From Roseococcus sp. SYP-B2431 (GTDB taxonomy: Bacteria; Pseudomonadota; Alphaproteobacteria; Acetobacterales; Acetobacteraceae): a DNA stretch of 64,000 bases. The notes below the pieces were generated by a model. The model had not been told where the DNA came from. It saw nothing but the letters and a program-made list of their open reading frames with translations, and made no database searches. The stretch lies in contig NZ_SJXD01000030.1 in assembly GCF_004336745.1 (NCBI RefSeq), forward strand, positions 1 through 64,000, given 5' to 3'. Positions 27,995 to 37,720 of the stretch are shown in pieces (position 1 is the first letter of the stretch; every line of letters starts with the position of its first letter). A program made the translations under genes and the position numbers.

Positions 27995-28966
27995 TCACAT
28001 CCCCCGATCGGCCCGGGTGGCGGCCAGATCGTCCTCGCGGAAAGCGGCCAGGATCGCGGGCACGCCCTCCTGCGGCGCGAAGCCCAGCCGCTTCGCGCGC
28101 GTCGCGGCGAATTCGGCGGGCCAGCCGCCCACGATGGCGGCGATCGCCTCGTCCGGCTCGCGCTTCACCAGGGCGCGCTCGGCGGGCGTCAGCGCGGCCA
28201 GCATCTCGCCCACGCTCACGGCGAGGCCGGGCGGATTGACGCCGCGATCGATGCCGAGCGGCGCCGCGTCCATGGTCGCGGCATGCATCAGCCAGTCCAC
28301 GGCCCGGCGGGGCGAGCAGACCCAGACGCGGAACTCGTCGCCCACGGGCAGCGGCGTCTCCAGCCCGAGCAGCGGCTCGCGCAGGATCGCCGAGAAGAAG
28401 GAGGAGGCCGCCTTGTTCGGCCGGCCCGGCCGCACGATCACGGTGGGGAGGCGGATGGAGACGAGGTCGAGCATGCCGCGGCGCGAGGCATCGGCCAGCA
28501 GCAGCTCGGCCGCCGCCTTCTGGGCACCGTAGGAATTGCCGGGAACCTGGCGGGCGTCGTCGGGCAGCAGGGCGGACTGGCCGCCGCCGAAGCTCGCCAC
28601 GCTGGAGGTGAAGAGGAGGCGGGGTGGGGCGGAGAGCTTCCGGCAGGCCTCGATGACGGCGAGCGTGCCCTGCAGGTTCACCCGCATGCCGAGGTCGAAA
28701 TCCGCCTCGGCCGCGGCGCTCACCACGGCGGCGAGGTGCACGACGAGATCGGTCCCGTCCGGGATGGCGCGGGAGACATCGGCGACGCTGGCGACGTCGC
28801 CGGCCAGGCAGGTCACCTGGAAAGGCGCTTCCAGCGGCGCCGGCTCGGCGAGGTCGAAGAGCGTCAGCGCCGCGATGGGCCTGCCGCCGAGGCGGCCCTG
28901 CTGCGCCAGGCGTTGCGCCAGCTTGCGGCCGAGGAACCCGCCGCCGCCGAGGATCGTGATCTTCAT
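27995..28966 (-). CDS. denD: NAD-dependent epimerase/dehydratase, D-erythronate dehydrogenase (DenD) type
   Basis: Short-chain dehydrogenase of 323 residues. Rossmann motif GGGGFLG at the N-terminus, Asp in TLFDLAEPAPL binding NAD, and a catalytic set with Ser in LLFTSSVASFGG and YxxxK in NSYGAQKAAAE. The extended C-terminus (SPRRAVDWLMHAATM, then NPPGLAVSVGEML) is characteristic of DenD, which oxidises D-erythronate to 2-oxo-tetronate. The usual partner genes of that pathway (OtnK, OtnC, OtnI) are not in the window, so the substrate is a prediction. Divergent from the diaminopropionate ammonia-lyase gene with a 46-base gap. Confidence 0.75.
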   Translation of the reverse strand: MKITILGGGGFLGRKLAQRLAQQGRLGGRPIAALTLFDLAEPAPLEAPFQVTCLAGDVASVADVSRAIPDGTDLVVHLAAVVSAAAEADFDLGMRVNLQGTLAVIEACRKLSAPPRLLFTSSVASFGGGQSALLPDDARQVPGNSYGAQKAAAELLLADASRRGMLDLVSIRLPTVIVRPGRPNKAASSFFSAILREPLLGLETPLPVGDEFRVWVCSPRRAVDWLMHAATMDAAPLGIDRGVNPPGLAVSVGEMLAALTPAERALVKREPDEAIAAIVGGWPAEFAATRAKRLGFAPQEGVPAILAAFREDDLAATRADRGM

Positions 28967-29012
28967 GCCGGCAGATTGCTCCCCGCCGCGTCCGACGCCA
29001 AGTTCCCGGCCC

Positions 29013-30179
29013 ATGACCGCATTCCGCCTCGTCCTGAACCGCAACCCCGGCACGCCGGGGATCGTCATCCTGCCGGAGGGCGGCTATCGCCGGGCCCGCG
29101 CCGAGATCATGTCCTGGCCGGGATATGCGCCCACCGCACTGCGCCGGCTGGATTTTCCGGGGCCGGCCAGTGTCCGCTACAAGGATGAGGGCACGCGCTT
29201 CGGGCTGGGCAGCTTCAAGGCGCTCGGCGGTGCCTATGCGGTGCTGAAGCTGGTCGCGGCCGAGCTGGCGAAGCGCGGTGTGGCGAACAACGCGACCGGC
29301 GCGGCGCTGGAAGGGGGGGAGCACCGCGAGGCCGCGCAGCAGATCACCGTCACCTGCGCCACCGACGGCAATCACGGCCGCTCCGTCGCCTGGGGTGCCC
29401 AGCGCTTCGGCGCGCGCTGCGTCATCTTCGTGCATCACAACGTCAGCCAGGGCCGGCGCGACGCCATCGCCCGCTACGGCGCCGAGATCCGCGAGGTCAC
29501 CGGCAATTACGACGACAGCGTCCGCGCCGCGCAGGAGACCGCCCAGGCCGAGGGCTGGTTCGTCATCAGCGACACCTCCTATCCCGGCTACACCGAGCCG
29601 CCGCGCGACGTGATGCAGGGCTACCGGCTGATGGCCGAGGAGGCGATCGGCGCCATGCCCGAACCGCCCACCCATGTCTTCGTCCCCGGCGGGGTCGGCG
29701 GCGTCGCGGCGGCGGTGGCGGTGCAGCTCCGGGCCATGTGCGGCGCCCAGGGAGGACAAGCCTCCCCGCGCCTGATCATCGCCGAGCCGGAGCGCGCCGC
29801 CTGCCTTACCGACAGCCTGGAGGCCGGGGCCTTCACCACCGTCGGCGGCGATCTCGACACCGTCATGGCCGGGCTGGCCTGCGGCGAGCCCTCGCTGCTG
29901 GCCTGGCAGGAGCTGGAGCGCAGCGCCTTCGCCTCGATGGCGCTGCCCGACGCGGCGGTTCCCGGGGCCATGCAGGCGCTCGCGGCGCAGGGGATCGAAG
30001 CGGGGGAAAGCGCCGTGGCGGGCGTCATCGCCCTGGAGGCCGCATGGAACGATCCGCAAGCGCGCCAGGCCCTCGGCCTGGGCACGGAAAGCCGGATCCT
30101 GATCTTCGGCACCGAGGGCGCCACGGACCCCGAGCTCTACGCGCGCATGCTGCGGGCCAATTCCCCTTCACGGAACTGA
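29013..30179 (+). CDS. dpaL: 2,3-Diaminopropionate ammonia-lyase
   Basis: PLP enzyme of 388 residues, converting 2,3-diaminopropionate to pyruvate and two ammonia. Family features: VRYKDEGTRFGLGSFKALGGAYAV with the PLP Lys in SFKALGGA, then CATDGNHGRSVAWGAQ, FVPGGVGGVAAAVA, and the C-terminal IIAEPERAACLTDS and VGGDLDTVMAGLACGEPS. These are as in E. coli YgeX. The ATG at 29013 has little Shine-Dalgarno. It is the nearest upstream gene to ugpB (74-base gap), but no functional link is known. The product pyruvate would enter central metabolism. Confidence 0.88.
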   Translation: MTAFRLVLNRNPGTPGIVILPEGGYRRARAEIMSWPGYAPTALRRLDFPGPASVRYKDEGTRFGLGSFKALGGAYAVLKLVAAELAKRGVANNATGAALEGGEHREAAQQITVTCATDGNHGRSVAWGAQRFGARCVIFVHHNVSQGRRDAIARYGAEIREVTGNYDDSVRAAQETAQAEGWFVISDTSYPGYTEPPRDVMQGYRLMAEEAIGAMPEPPTHVFVPGGVGGVAAAVAVQLRAMCGAQGGQASPRLIIAEPERAACLTDSLEAGAFTTVGGDLDTVMAGLACGEPSLLAWQELERSAFASMALPDAAVPGAMQALAAQGIEAGESAVAGVIALEAAWNDPQARQALGLGTESRILIFGTEGATDPELYARMLRANSPSRN

Positions 30180-30253
30180 CCTTTTTATGTCACATGGCGG
30201 CAATGACGGGGGCTTAGTCGCCGCGCGTCCATAAACTTCCGGGAGTGCCTTTC

Positions 30254-31597
30254 ATGCTGCGTCGTTCCCTCGGCCAGGCCGCCCTCGCTGCTGCCGCCCT
30301 TCCTCTCGCCACACCCGCTCTGGCCCAGAGCGGGCCCATCGAGCTTCAGTTCTGGCACGGCCTGCCGCAGCCGCTCGGCGGCCTGCTCGAGAAGCTGGTC
30401 GGGGACTTCAATGCCAGCCAGACGGGCGTGAAGATCGCCCCGTCCTTCCGCGGCTCCTATCCGGAGACGATGGTCGCCGCGATCGCCGCCTTCCGCGCCT
30501 CTCAGGCGCCGCACATCGTGCAGATGTTCGAGGTCGGCACCGGCACCATGATGGCCGCCGGACGCGCCGTGAAGCCGGTCCATGAGCTGCTGGCCGAGAC
30601 GGGCGTGCAGATCGACTTCAACGACTTCCTCCCCGGCGTGCGCGGCTACTACGCCGCCGCCGACGGGAAGCAGATGTCGATGCCCTTCAACAGCAGCACC
30701 TCGGTCGTCTTCTACAACAAGGACATGTTCCGCCGGGCGAACCTCAACCCCGACCAGTTCCCGGCCACCTGGGAAGGCGTGGAGCAGGCGATGCGCGCGC
30801 TGAAGGCCGCCGGCGTCGAGGCGCCGCTGACGACCTCCTGGCCGACCTGGCTGAACCTCGAGCAGTTCAGCGCCATCCACGACATTCCCTTCGCCTCCCT
30901 GGCCAACGGCTTCGGTGGCCTCGGCACCGAGCTGCGGATCAGCAACCCGCTGGTCGTGAAGCACATGACCAACCTGCAGGCCTGGGCGCGCGACGGTCTC
31001 TACCGCTACGGCGGCCGCGACAACGCGGCGGATGCGCTGTTCCCCTCGGGCCAGGTCGCGATCGCCATGGCCTCCTCCGGCCTGCGCGCGCGCATCACCA
31101 ACGAGGCGCGGTTCCAGTGGGGCGTGGGTATGCTGCCCTATTATCAGGGCACGGCGAATGCGCCGGGCAACTCGATCATCGGCGGCGCGAGCTTCTGGAC
31201 GATGAACAAGGGCCCCCGCGACACCCGCTCCGCCGCCGAGTACCGGGGCGTGGCCGAATTCTACAAGTATATCAGCGACACCGAGGTCGGCGCGAAGTGG
31301 CACAGGGACACCGGCTACCTGCCGCTGACCCGCGCCATGTTCGAGGCGACGAAGAAGACGGACTTCTACCAGCGCAATCCGGGCGCCGACGTGCCGATCG
31401 AGCAGATGCTGCGCGGCACGACGAGCGACAACACGCGCGGCCTGCGCCTCGGCGGGCTGATCGAGATCCGCAACATCATCCAGGAAGAGATGGAGAAGAT
31501 GCTGCAAGGCCAGCAGACGCCGGAACAGGCCATGGCCGCCGGCACGACGCGCGGCAATGTGGTGCTCCGCAACTTCGAGCGGACGAACCGGGGCTGA
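30254..31597 (+). CDS. ugpB: sn-Glycerol-3-phosphate-type ABC transporter binding protein
   Basis: Periplasmic receptor of 447 residues with a signal peptide ([25 protein letters not shown] split over the first 25 residues). The family pattern is [23 protein letters not shown], then [18 protein letters not shown] and [16 protein letters not shown], as in UgpB. ATG 30254 has GGGAG eight bases upstream; GTG three codons earlier is less likely. First gene of a ugpBAEC operon, followed by a strong palindrome at 31636-31664. Ligand assignment to glycerol-3-phosphate or its diesters is by similarity. Confidence 0.9.
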   Translation: MLRRSLGQAALAAAALPLATPALAQSGPIELQFWHGLPQPLGGLLEKLVGDFNASQTGVKIAPSFRGSYPETMVAAIAAFRASQAPHIVQMFEVGTGTMMAAGRAVKPVHELLAETGVQIDFNDFLPGVRGYYAAADGKQMSMPFNSSTSVVFYNKDMFRRANLNPDQFPATWEGVEQAMRALKAAGVEAPLTTSWPTWLNLEQFSAIHDIPFASLANGFGGLGTELRISNPLVVKHMTNLQAWARDGLYRYGGRDNAADALFPSGQVAIAMASSGLRARITNEARFQWGVGMLPYYQGTANAPGNSIIGGASFWTMNKGPRDTRSAAEYRGVAEFYKYISDTEVGAKWHRDTGYLPLTRAMFEATKKTDFYQRNPGADVPIEQMLRGTTSDNTRGLRLGGLIEIRNIIQEEMEKMLQGQQTPEQAMAAGTTRGNVVLRNFERTNRG

Positions 31598-31635
31598 TCC
31601 GGCTGCCGGGCGACCCGAAACTGTTGTCCAACAAG

Positions 31636-31664
31636 GGCCTCGCATGGCACTGCCATGCGAGGCC
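31636..31664. repeat. Near-perfect 29-base palindrome between ugpB and ugpA
   Basis: Two 14-base arms (31636-31649 and 31651-31664) fully complementary around a single central C, reading GGCCTCGCATGGCA and its complement. No T run follows. It is placed 38 bases after the ugpB stop and 18 bases before the ugpA start. A stable hairpin here could protect ugpB mRNA or attenuate downstream expression, as REP-type elements do after malE. It is also symmetric enough to be an operator. Confidence 0.7.
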
Positions 31665-31682
31665 GGGCCGCTCGGAGGACCA

Positions 31683-32564
31683 ATGCAGAAGAAGGTGATC
31701 TTCAAGGGCGCCGTGCTGCCCTATCTGCTGCTCGCGCCGCAGCTGCTCATCACGGGCATCTTCTTCTTCTGGCCCGCCGGCCAGGCCATCTACCAGTCCT
31801 TCCTGCGCGAGGACGCCTTCGGGCTCTCCGTCGAATTCGTGGGCTTCGAGAACTTCCTCGACGTGGTGCGGGACCAGACCTGGCTCGACTCGGCCGGGCG
31901 GACGCTCCTCTTCTCCGGTTCCGTGGCCGTGCTGGCGCTGGGCTCGGCGCTGTTCCTCGCGGTCCAGGCCGACAAGCACATCCGCGGCGCTGACGTGTAC
32001 AAGACGCTGCTGATCTGGCCCTACGCCGTGGCGCCGGCCATCGCGGCGGTGCTGTGGCTCTTCATGTTCCATCCGAATATCGGCCTCTTCGGCCGCATGC
32101 TGAACGGCCTCGGCATCCCCTGGGACTACCGGCTGAATGGGAACCAGGCGATGCTCATGGTCATCATGGCCAGCGCCTGGAAGCAGGTGAGCTACAACTT
32201 CATCTTCTTCCTCGCCGGGCTGCAGAGCATTCCCAGGGCCGTCCTGGAGGCCGCCGCGATCGATGGCGCCAAGCCCGCGCGGCGCTTCTGGACCATCATC
32301 TTCCCGCTGCTCTCGCCGACGGCCTTCTTCCTGTTGGTGGTGAACCTCGTCTACGCTTTCTTCGACACCTTCGGCGTGATCCACAGCCTGACGCATGGCG
32401 GCCCCGGCAAGGCGACGGAGACGCTGATCTACCGCGTCTATACCGACGGCGTGATCAACCTGAACCTCGGCTCCAGCTCGGCGCAGAGCGTGATCCTGAT
32501 GCTGCTGGTCGTGGCGCTGACGGTGATCCAGTTCCGCTACGTCGAGCGGAAGGTGCATTACTGA
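31683..32564 (+). CDS. ugpA: sn-Glycerol-3-phosphate-type ABC transporter permease
   Basis: 293 residues, about six spans. The EAA loop is [27 protein letters not shown]-terminal basic [20 protein letters not shown] as in UgpA. GGAGG immediately upstream of ATG 31683. Its TGA overlaps the ATG of ugpE (TGATG). Confidence 0.92.
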   Translation: MQKKVIFKGAVLPYLLLAPQLLITGIFFFWPAGQAIYQSFLREDAFGLSVEFVGFENFLDVVRDQTWLDSAGRTLLFSGSVAVLALGSALFLAVQADKHIRGADVYKTLLIWPYAVAPAIAAVLWLFMFHPNIGLFGRMLNGLGIPWDYRLNGNQAMLMVIMASAWKQVSYNFIFFLAGLQSIPRAVLEAAAIDGAKPARRFWTIIFPLLSPTAFFLLVVNLVYAFFDTFGVIHSLTHGGPGKATETLIYRVYTDGVINLNLGSSSAQSVILMLLVVALTVIQFRYVERKVHY

Positions 32565-33450
32565 TGTCGGTCACGACCGACGCGACGGCGCTTGCCGAGC
32601 GCACCCGCCGCCGGCAATTCCGGGAAAAAATCGTCACCCATGTCTGCCTGCTCGCCGGCATCCTGATCTTCGTCTTCCCGATCTACCTGACGCTGATCGG
32701 CTCGACGCATGACGTGAACACCATCGGCCGCGGCGACGTGCCGCTGCTGCCGGGCGCCGAGGCCGTGGCCAACTACACCCAGGCCTGGGGCGCCGGCGGC
32801 GGCCGCTACATGGGCACGCCCGCCGGGACGATGCTGGCCAACAGCCTGATCATGGCGCTGTGCATCGCCGTGGGGAAGATCGCGATCTCGCTGACCTCCG
32901 CCTATGCCGTGGTCTTCTTCCGCTTTCCCCTGCGGATGGTCTTCTTCTGGCTGATCTTCATCACGCTGATGCTGCCGGTGGAGGTGCGCATCATCCCCAC
33001 CTTCCAGGTGATGGTGGACCTCGGCCTGACCAACACCATGGCCGGCCTGGTGATCCCGCTGATCGCCAGCGCCACGGCGACGCTGCTGTTCCGGCAGTTC
33101 TTCCTCACCATCCCGGACGAATATGTCGAGGCGGCGAAGATCGACGGCGCGGGGCCCATCCGCTTCTTCATCGACGTGGTGCTGCCGCTTTCGCGCACCA
33201 ACATCGCGGCGCTCTTCGTCATCCTCTTCATCTATGGCTGGAACCAGTATCTCTGGCCGCTGCTGATCGTGAACGACCGCAGCCTGGAGACGGTCGTCGT
33301 CGGCCTCACCAAGATGATCGGCACGGGGGACCAGCAGAACGAGTGGAACGTCATCATGGCGACGGCCGTCTTCGCGCTGCTGCCGCCGGTGGCCGTGGTC
33401 GTGTTCATGCAGCGATGGTTCGTGAAGGGCCTGACGGAGACCGAGAAGTA

Positions 33451-33451
<1 letters not shown>
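32564..33451 (+). CDS. ugpE: sn-Glycerol-3-phosphate-type ABC transporter permease
   Basis: 295 residues, about six spans. The EAA motif is [24 protein letters not shown], and [13 protein letters not shown] is typical of UgpE. It is coupled at both ends: one-base overlap with ugpA and TAATG overlap with ugpC. Together with ugpA it forms the heterodimeric membrane channel. Confidence 0.92.
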
Positions 33452-34524
<1,073 letters not shown>

Positions 34525-34565
34525 TCGGGGCACGCTGCCGCCCAACAATCCGGGAGCTACGATCC

Positions 34566-35549
34566 ATGCAACGCCGCCAGGCCCTGGCGCTCGGCGCCCT
34601 CGCGCCCTTCGCCGCCGCGCGTTCCCCTCTGGCCCAGACGGCCGCCGACTGGCCCTCGCAGCCCGTCCGCCTCATCGTCCCCTTCGCCGCCGGCGGGCCG
34701 ACCGACATCCCGGCGCGCCTCGTCGCCGACGAGATGTCGCGCCAGCTTCCCAACCGGATCGTCGTGGAGAACCGCACGGGCTCGGGCATCATCATCGGCA
34801 CGGACATCGTGGCGAAGGCGCCCAAGGACGGGCTGACGGTGCTCTACAGCACCATCGGCCATGCCGTGGTGCGCGCGCTCTTCCCGCGTGTGACCTTCGA
34901 CCCGGTGGCGGATTTCGCGCCGGTGGCGCTCGTCGGCAAGGTGCCGATGATCATGATGGTCAACAAGGATTTCCCGGCCCGCACGCTGCCGGAGTTCATC
35001 GCCCTGATCCGCGCCAATCCCGGCAAGTACGACTATGCCAGCAGCGGCAATGGCGGCGCCGTGCACCTGGCGACCGAGCTCTTCCTGCACATGGCGGGCG
35101 GGCTTCGGATGAACCACATCGCCTTCCGCGGCAGCGCGCCCGCCATGCCCGACCTGCTCGCCGGCCGCATCCCGATGCTGATCGACGTCGCCGCCGGCGC
35201 CATCCCGATCATCCAGCGCGGCGACCTGCGGCCACTGGCCATCTCCACGCGCGAGCGCAGCTCCCTGGTGCCCGACGTGCCCACCTTCATCGAGGGCGGC
35301 GTGGCGGACTACGAGGCCTATACCTGGCACATGCTCCTGGTGCCCTCGGGCACGCCCGTGCCGGTCATCAACGCGATCAACGCGGCGGCGAACCGCGCGC
35401 TGGAGGTGGAGGCGGTGCGCAACCGGCTCACCGAGATGACGGTCGAGGTCGTGCGCGGCAGCACGCCGGCCAGCGCCGCGGCCTTCCTGGCGGCCGAGAT
35501 CGCGAAGTGGGAGCCGGTGATCGCGGCGGCGGGCATCAAGGTGGATTGA
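34566..35549 (+). CDS. Tripartite tricarboxylate transporter (Bug/TctC) substrate-binding protein
   Basis: 327 residues with a signal peptide (MQRRQALALGALAPFAAARS, then PLAQ). Family signature WPSQPVRLIVPFAAGGPTDIPARLVADEM, VVENRTGSG, and YASSGNGGAVHLATELF. It starts 41 bases after ugpC in the same orientation and may be co-transcribed with the ugp operon, although it belongs to a different transporter class. No TctA/B is nearby. One of three orphan receptors of this family in the window; the ligand is unknown. Confidence 0.88.
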   Translation: MQRRQALALGALAPFAAARSPLAQTAADWPSQPVRLIVPFAAGGPTDIPARLVADEMSRQLPNRIVVENRTGSGIIIGTDIVAKAPKDGLTVLYSTIGHAVVRALFPRVTFDPVADFAPVALVGKVPMIMMVNKDFPARTLPEFIALIRANPGKYDYASSGNGGAVHLATELFLHMAGGLRMNHIAFRGSAPAMPDLLAGRIPMLIDVAAGAIPIIQRGDLRPLAISTRERSSLVPDVPTFIEGGVADYEAYTWHMLLVPSGTPVPVINAINAAANRALEVEAVRNRLTEMTVEVVRGSTPASAAAFLAAEIAKWEPVIAAAGIKVD

Positions 35550-35582
35550 GGGACGGCCTCTCCTGGGAGGCGCCGCGCAGGA

Positions 35583-36401
35583 TCAGGCCTGCGCGCCCGC
35601 CGCTTCCCAGCCGGCCTTGCGCTCGTAGTGCTTGTAGTACTTGTCCGTCACCTGATCGGTCATCACGACGATGGCGACGTCGGTGGTGTTGAACTGCGCG
35701 TCCAGCACGGCACCGTCGCCCACGAAGCCGCCGAGCCGCAGATAGCCCTTGATGAGGGGCGGCAGCGCCAGCAGCGCCGCCTTCGCGTCGTAGCTGCCGC
35801 GGGGCAGCCGGTCCATCGCGATGTAGCGCGATTCCAGCGCGCGGGGGCAAAGGTGCGGCGGCGCCTGGTGGTGGTGGGCGAGATAGGACAGCGCCTCCGC
35901 ATTGGCATCGGGGTCGATGCCCTGCAGGCTGGCGCAGCCGAACATCAGCGCGATCTTGTGGTTGAACACATAGGCGGCGATGCCCTGCCACAGCAGCTGC
36001 AGCGTGCCCCGCGTGCGATAGGCGATGTCGGTGCAGGAGCGGCCGAGCTCCAGGATCCCGCCGGGATAGTTCAGGATATTGGTGATGTCGTATTCGTCGG
36101 CCGAGTAGAACTGGCCGATCTGCTCGGCGGCCTGGCGGCGGATGAGCCGGTAGGTGCCGACGACGCTTTCCGGCCCCTCGCCCCGGTCGTGGTCGACCAC
36201 GAGCAGATGGTCGGCGACCACGTCATAGGCGTCGACGTCGAGCTTGCTGGCGAGCGTCTCGGCATCCGGATGGGCGCCCATTTCCTCGTAGAAGACCCGG
36301 TAGCGCAGGGCCTGGGCGGCGGTGACCTCCCAGTCCTGGTCCGCGACGCGGACGCCGAGATTTCCGGAGCGAAGCTCCGCGAAAGGCTGCGGCCCGCTCA
36401 T
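35583..36401 (-). CDS. olsB: L-ornithine N-alpha-acyltransferase (ornithine lipid synthesis)
   Basis: 272 residues. The GNAT-like hemolysin/OlsB fold has the segments ALRYRVFYEEMGAHP, VVDHDRGEGPESVVGTYRL, ILELGRSCTDIAYRTRGTLQLLWQGI and VFNHKIALMFGCASLQG. OlsB makes lyso-ornithine lipid from ornithine and 3-hydroxyacyl-ACP; the second acyltransferase OlsA is not in the window. ATG 36401 overlaps the TGA of fur (ATGA), so it is co-translated with the regulator. ACP is encoded about 6 kb away. It converges with the TctC gene. Confidence 0.88.
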   Translation of the reverse strand: MSGPQPFAELRSGNLGVRVADQDWEVTAAQALRYRVFYEEMGAHPDAETLASKLDVDAYDVVADHLLVVDHDRGEGPESVVGTYRLIRRQAAEQIGQFYSADEYDITNILNYPGGILELGRSCTDIAYRTRGTLQLLWQGIAAYVFNHKIALMFGCASLQGIDPDANAEALSYLAHHHQAPPHLCPRALESRYIAMDRLPRGSYDAKAALLALPPLIKGYLRLGGFVGDGAVLDAQFNTTDVAIVVMTDQVTDKYYKHYERKAGWEAAGAQA

Positions 36402-36829
36402 TTGCGCCGGGGCGCCCGCGTGCCGGCCGGTTCCGCCGTCGAGGGGGTCGCCTTGCGCCCGAAGATCTCGAGGCGCAGCTGCACGAGGTCGAAGCCCAGC
36501 CGCGCGGCGATCTTCTGGGCGAGCGCATCGTGCTCGGAGTCCTGGAATTCGATCACGCTGCCGGTGTCCACGTCGATCAGGTGGTGATGGATGCCGCGAT
36601 CGGCAGGGTCGAAGCGCGCCCGGCCGCCGCCAAAGTCGCGGCGCTCCAGGATGCCCTTCTCCTCGAGGAGGCGGACGGTGCGGTAGACCGTCGCCACCGA
36701 GACCCGGCTGTCGAGAGCCACGGCCCGGCGGTAGAGCTCCTCCACGTCGGGGTGGTCCTCGCTCTCGGAGAGGACGCGCGCGATGAGCCTGCGCTGGCCT
36801 GTCATCTTCAGGCCGCGCTCGATGCACAT
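36398..36829 (-). CDS. fur: Fur family metal-responsive transcriptional regulator
   Basis: 143 residues from ATG 36829. Winged-helix DNA-binding part (LKMTGQRRLIARVLSESEDHPDVEELYRRA, then VSVATVYRTVRLLEEKGI) and a dimerisation part with the metal-site stretch HHHLIDVDTGSVIEF. That stretch lacks the CxxC zinc motif, as in alphaproteobacterial Fur/Mur. Homologues begin about ten residues earlier. In-frame upstream codons (SRIER) match, but no ATG/GTG/TTG exists; an ATT at 36859 has a perfect AAGGGGAG seven bases before it, giving a 153-residue protein. ATG 36829 has no ribosome binding site. Coupled to olsB. Whether it senses Fe or Mn cannot be decided. Confidence 0.9.
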   Translation of the reverse strand: MCIERGLKMTGQRRLIARVLSESEDHPDVEELYRRAVALDSRVSVATVYRTVRLLEEKGILERRDFGGGRARFDPADRGIHHHLIDVDTGSVIEFQDSEHDALAQKIAARLGFDLVQLRLEIFGRKATPSTAEPAGTRAPRRK

Positions 36830-36906
36830 GCGCTCGATGCGGGACGCCGCTTCGAGAATGGTCCGGCTCCCCTTGCCTGCCGCTTCGTCACATTGCCGTG
36901 ACGCCC

Positions 36907-37338
36907 TTAGCTCTTAGCAGGCTGATCGCTCTTGCGCGACTGGGTACCGAGACCGATCTGCTTGGCCAGCGACGAGCGGTGCTTGGCGTAGTTCGGCGCG
37001 ACCATCGGGTAGTCGGGCGGCAGGCCCCACTTGTCGCGGTACTGGTCCGGCGTCATCCCATAGGAAGTCTGCAAATGCCGCTTGAGCATCTTGAGCTTCT
37101 TGCCGTCCTCCAGGCAGATCAGGTAGTCCGGCGTGATCGACTTCTTGACCGGCACGGCGGGCGCCTTCTTCTCGGCCTCGATGCGGGCCGGGACGGAGCC
37201 AAGCGAGGAAAGCGTGCGGTGGACTTCCACGATCAGACCGGAAAGATCGTTCACGGAGACCGGATTGTTCGACACATGAGCCGAGACGATTTCCGCGGTC
37301 AGCCCCAACAGATCGCCGACGGAAGAACTGTCTGACAT
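36907..37338 (-). CDS. mucR: MucR/Ros family transcriptional regulator
   Basis: 143 residues. The core is a Ros/MucR zinc-finger-like domain: ITPDYLICLEDGKKLKMLKRHLQTSYGMTPDQYRDKWGLPPDYPMVAPNY. It has the single Cys and His ligands seen in MucR proteins and conserved YPMVAPNYA. The N-terminal 45 residues form an oligomerisation region (LTAEIVSAHVSNNPVS). MucR silences AT-rich promoters and controls envelope, motility and cell-cycle genes in alphaproteobacteria. Divergent from the TusA-like gene across a 121-base region holding a 9-base inverted repeat, a candidate autoregulatory site. Confidence 0.92.
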   Translation of the reverse strand: MSDSSSVGDLLGLTAEIVSAHVSNNPVSVNDLSGLIVEVHRTLSSLGSVPARIEAEKKAPAVPVKKSITPDYLICLEDGKKLKMLKRHLQTSYGMTPDQYRDKWGLPPDYPMVAPNYAKHRSSLAKQIGLGTQSRKSDQPAKS

Positions 37339-37403
37339 AGCTTTTGTTCCTATCCACTAGAAGAGCGCCAGGGTCTACAGGGTTTGACCGCGGTTCCGCA
37401 AGA

Positions 37404-37441
37404 CGGATCGGCGTGCAGGATCCGAGCATTGGGCCGATCCG
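37404..37441. promoter_or_regulatory. Inverted repeat in the mucR/tusA-like divergent region
   Basis: Perfect 9-base arms CGGATCGGC and GCCGATCCG separated by 20 bases. It ends 18 bases before the tusA-like ATG and lies 65-103 bases upstream of mucR. The position suits an operator acting on either promoter. No specific regulator is identified. Confidence 0.4.
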
Positions 37442-37459
37442 TAACCGGAAGTGGGAATT

Positions 37460-37693
37460 ATGACGGTGTTGCAACTGGTCGATGTTTCTACGGACACTTG
37501 CCCCATGACCTTCGTCCGGGCGCGGCTTCGGCTGGACCGGATGCTGGCGGGCGAAATCCTGGAAATCCGCTTCAAGGGCGACGAGCCGCGCCAGAACCTG
37601 CATCGAAGCCTGGCCGAGCAGGGACATGCCATCCTGCTCATGGAGTTCGAGGAGGATAAGACCGGAAGGCTGCTGGTCAGGAAAGGCGGCTGA
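37460..37693 (+). CDS. TusA/SirA-like sulfurtransferase family protein
   Basis: 77 residues with the TusA fold pattern: VDVSTDTCPMTFVRARLRLDRMLAGEILEIRFKGDEPRQNLHRSLAEQGHAIL. The active-site cysteine is kept in TCPMT, but the usual CPxP is CPMT, so the last proline is replaced. This is typical of a subgroup not tested as tRNA 2-thiolation proteins. ATG 37460 has GGAAG eight bases upstream; a GTG at 37451 is less likely. It may relay sulfur, but the partner is unknown. Confidence 0.78.
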   Translation: MTVLQLVDVSTDTCPMTFVRARLRLDRMLAGEILEIRFKGDEPRQNLHRSLAEQGHAILLMEFEEDKTGRLLVRKGG

Positions 37694-37720
37694 ATTCGCC
37701 GCTTCTTCCCGGTACTTGGC

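Noticed and set aside
27441-30059. 872-codon minus-strand frame
   Set aside because: Overlaps LivK-like, DenD and DpaL genes in the wrong frame and has no motifs.
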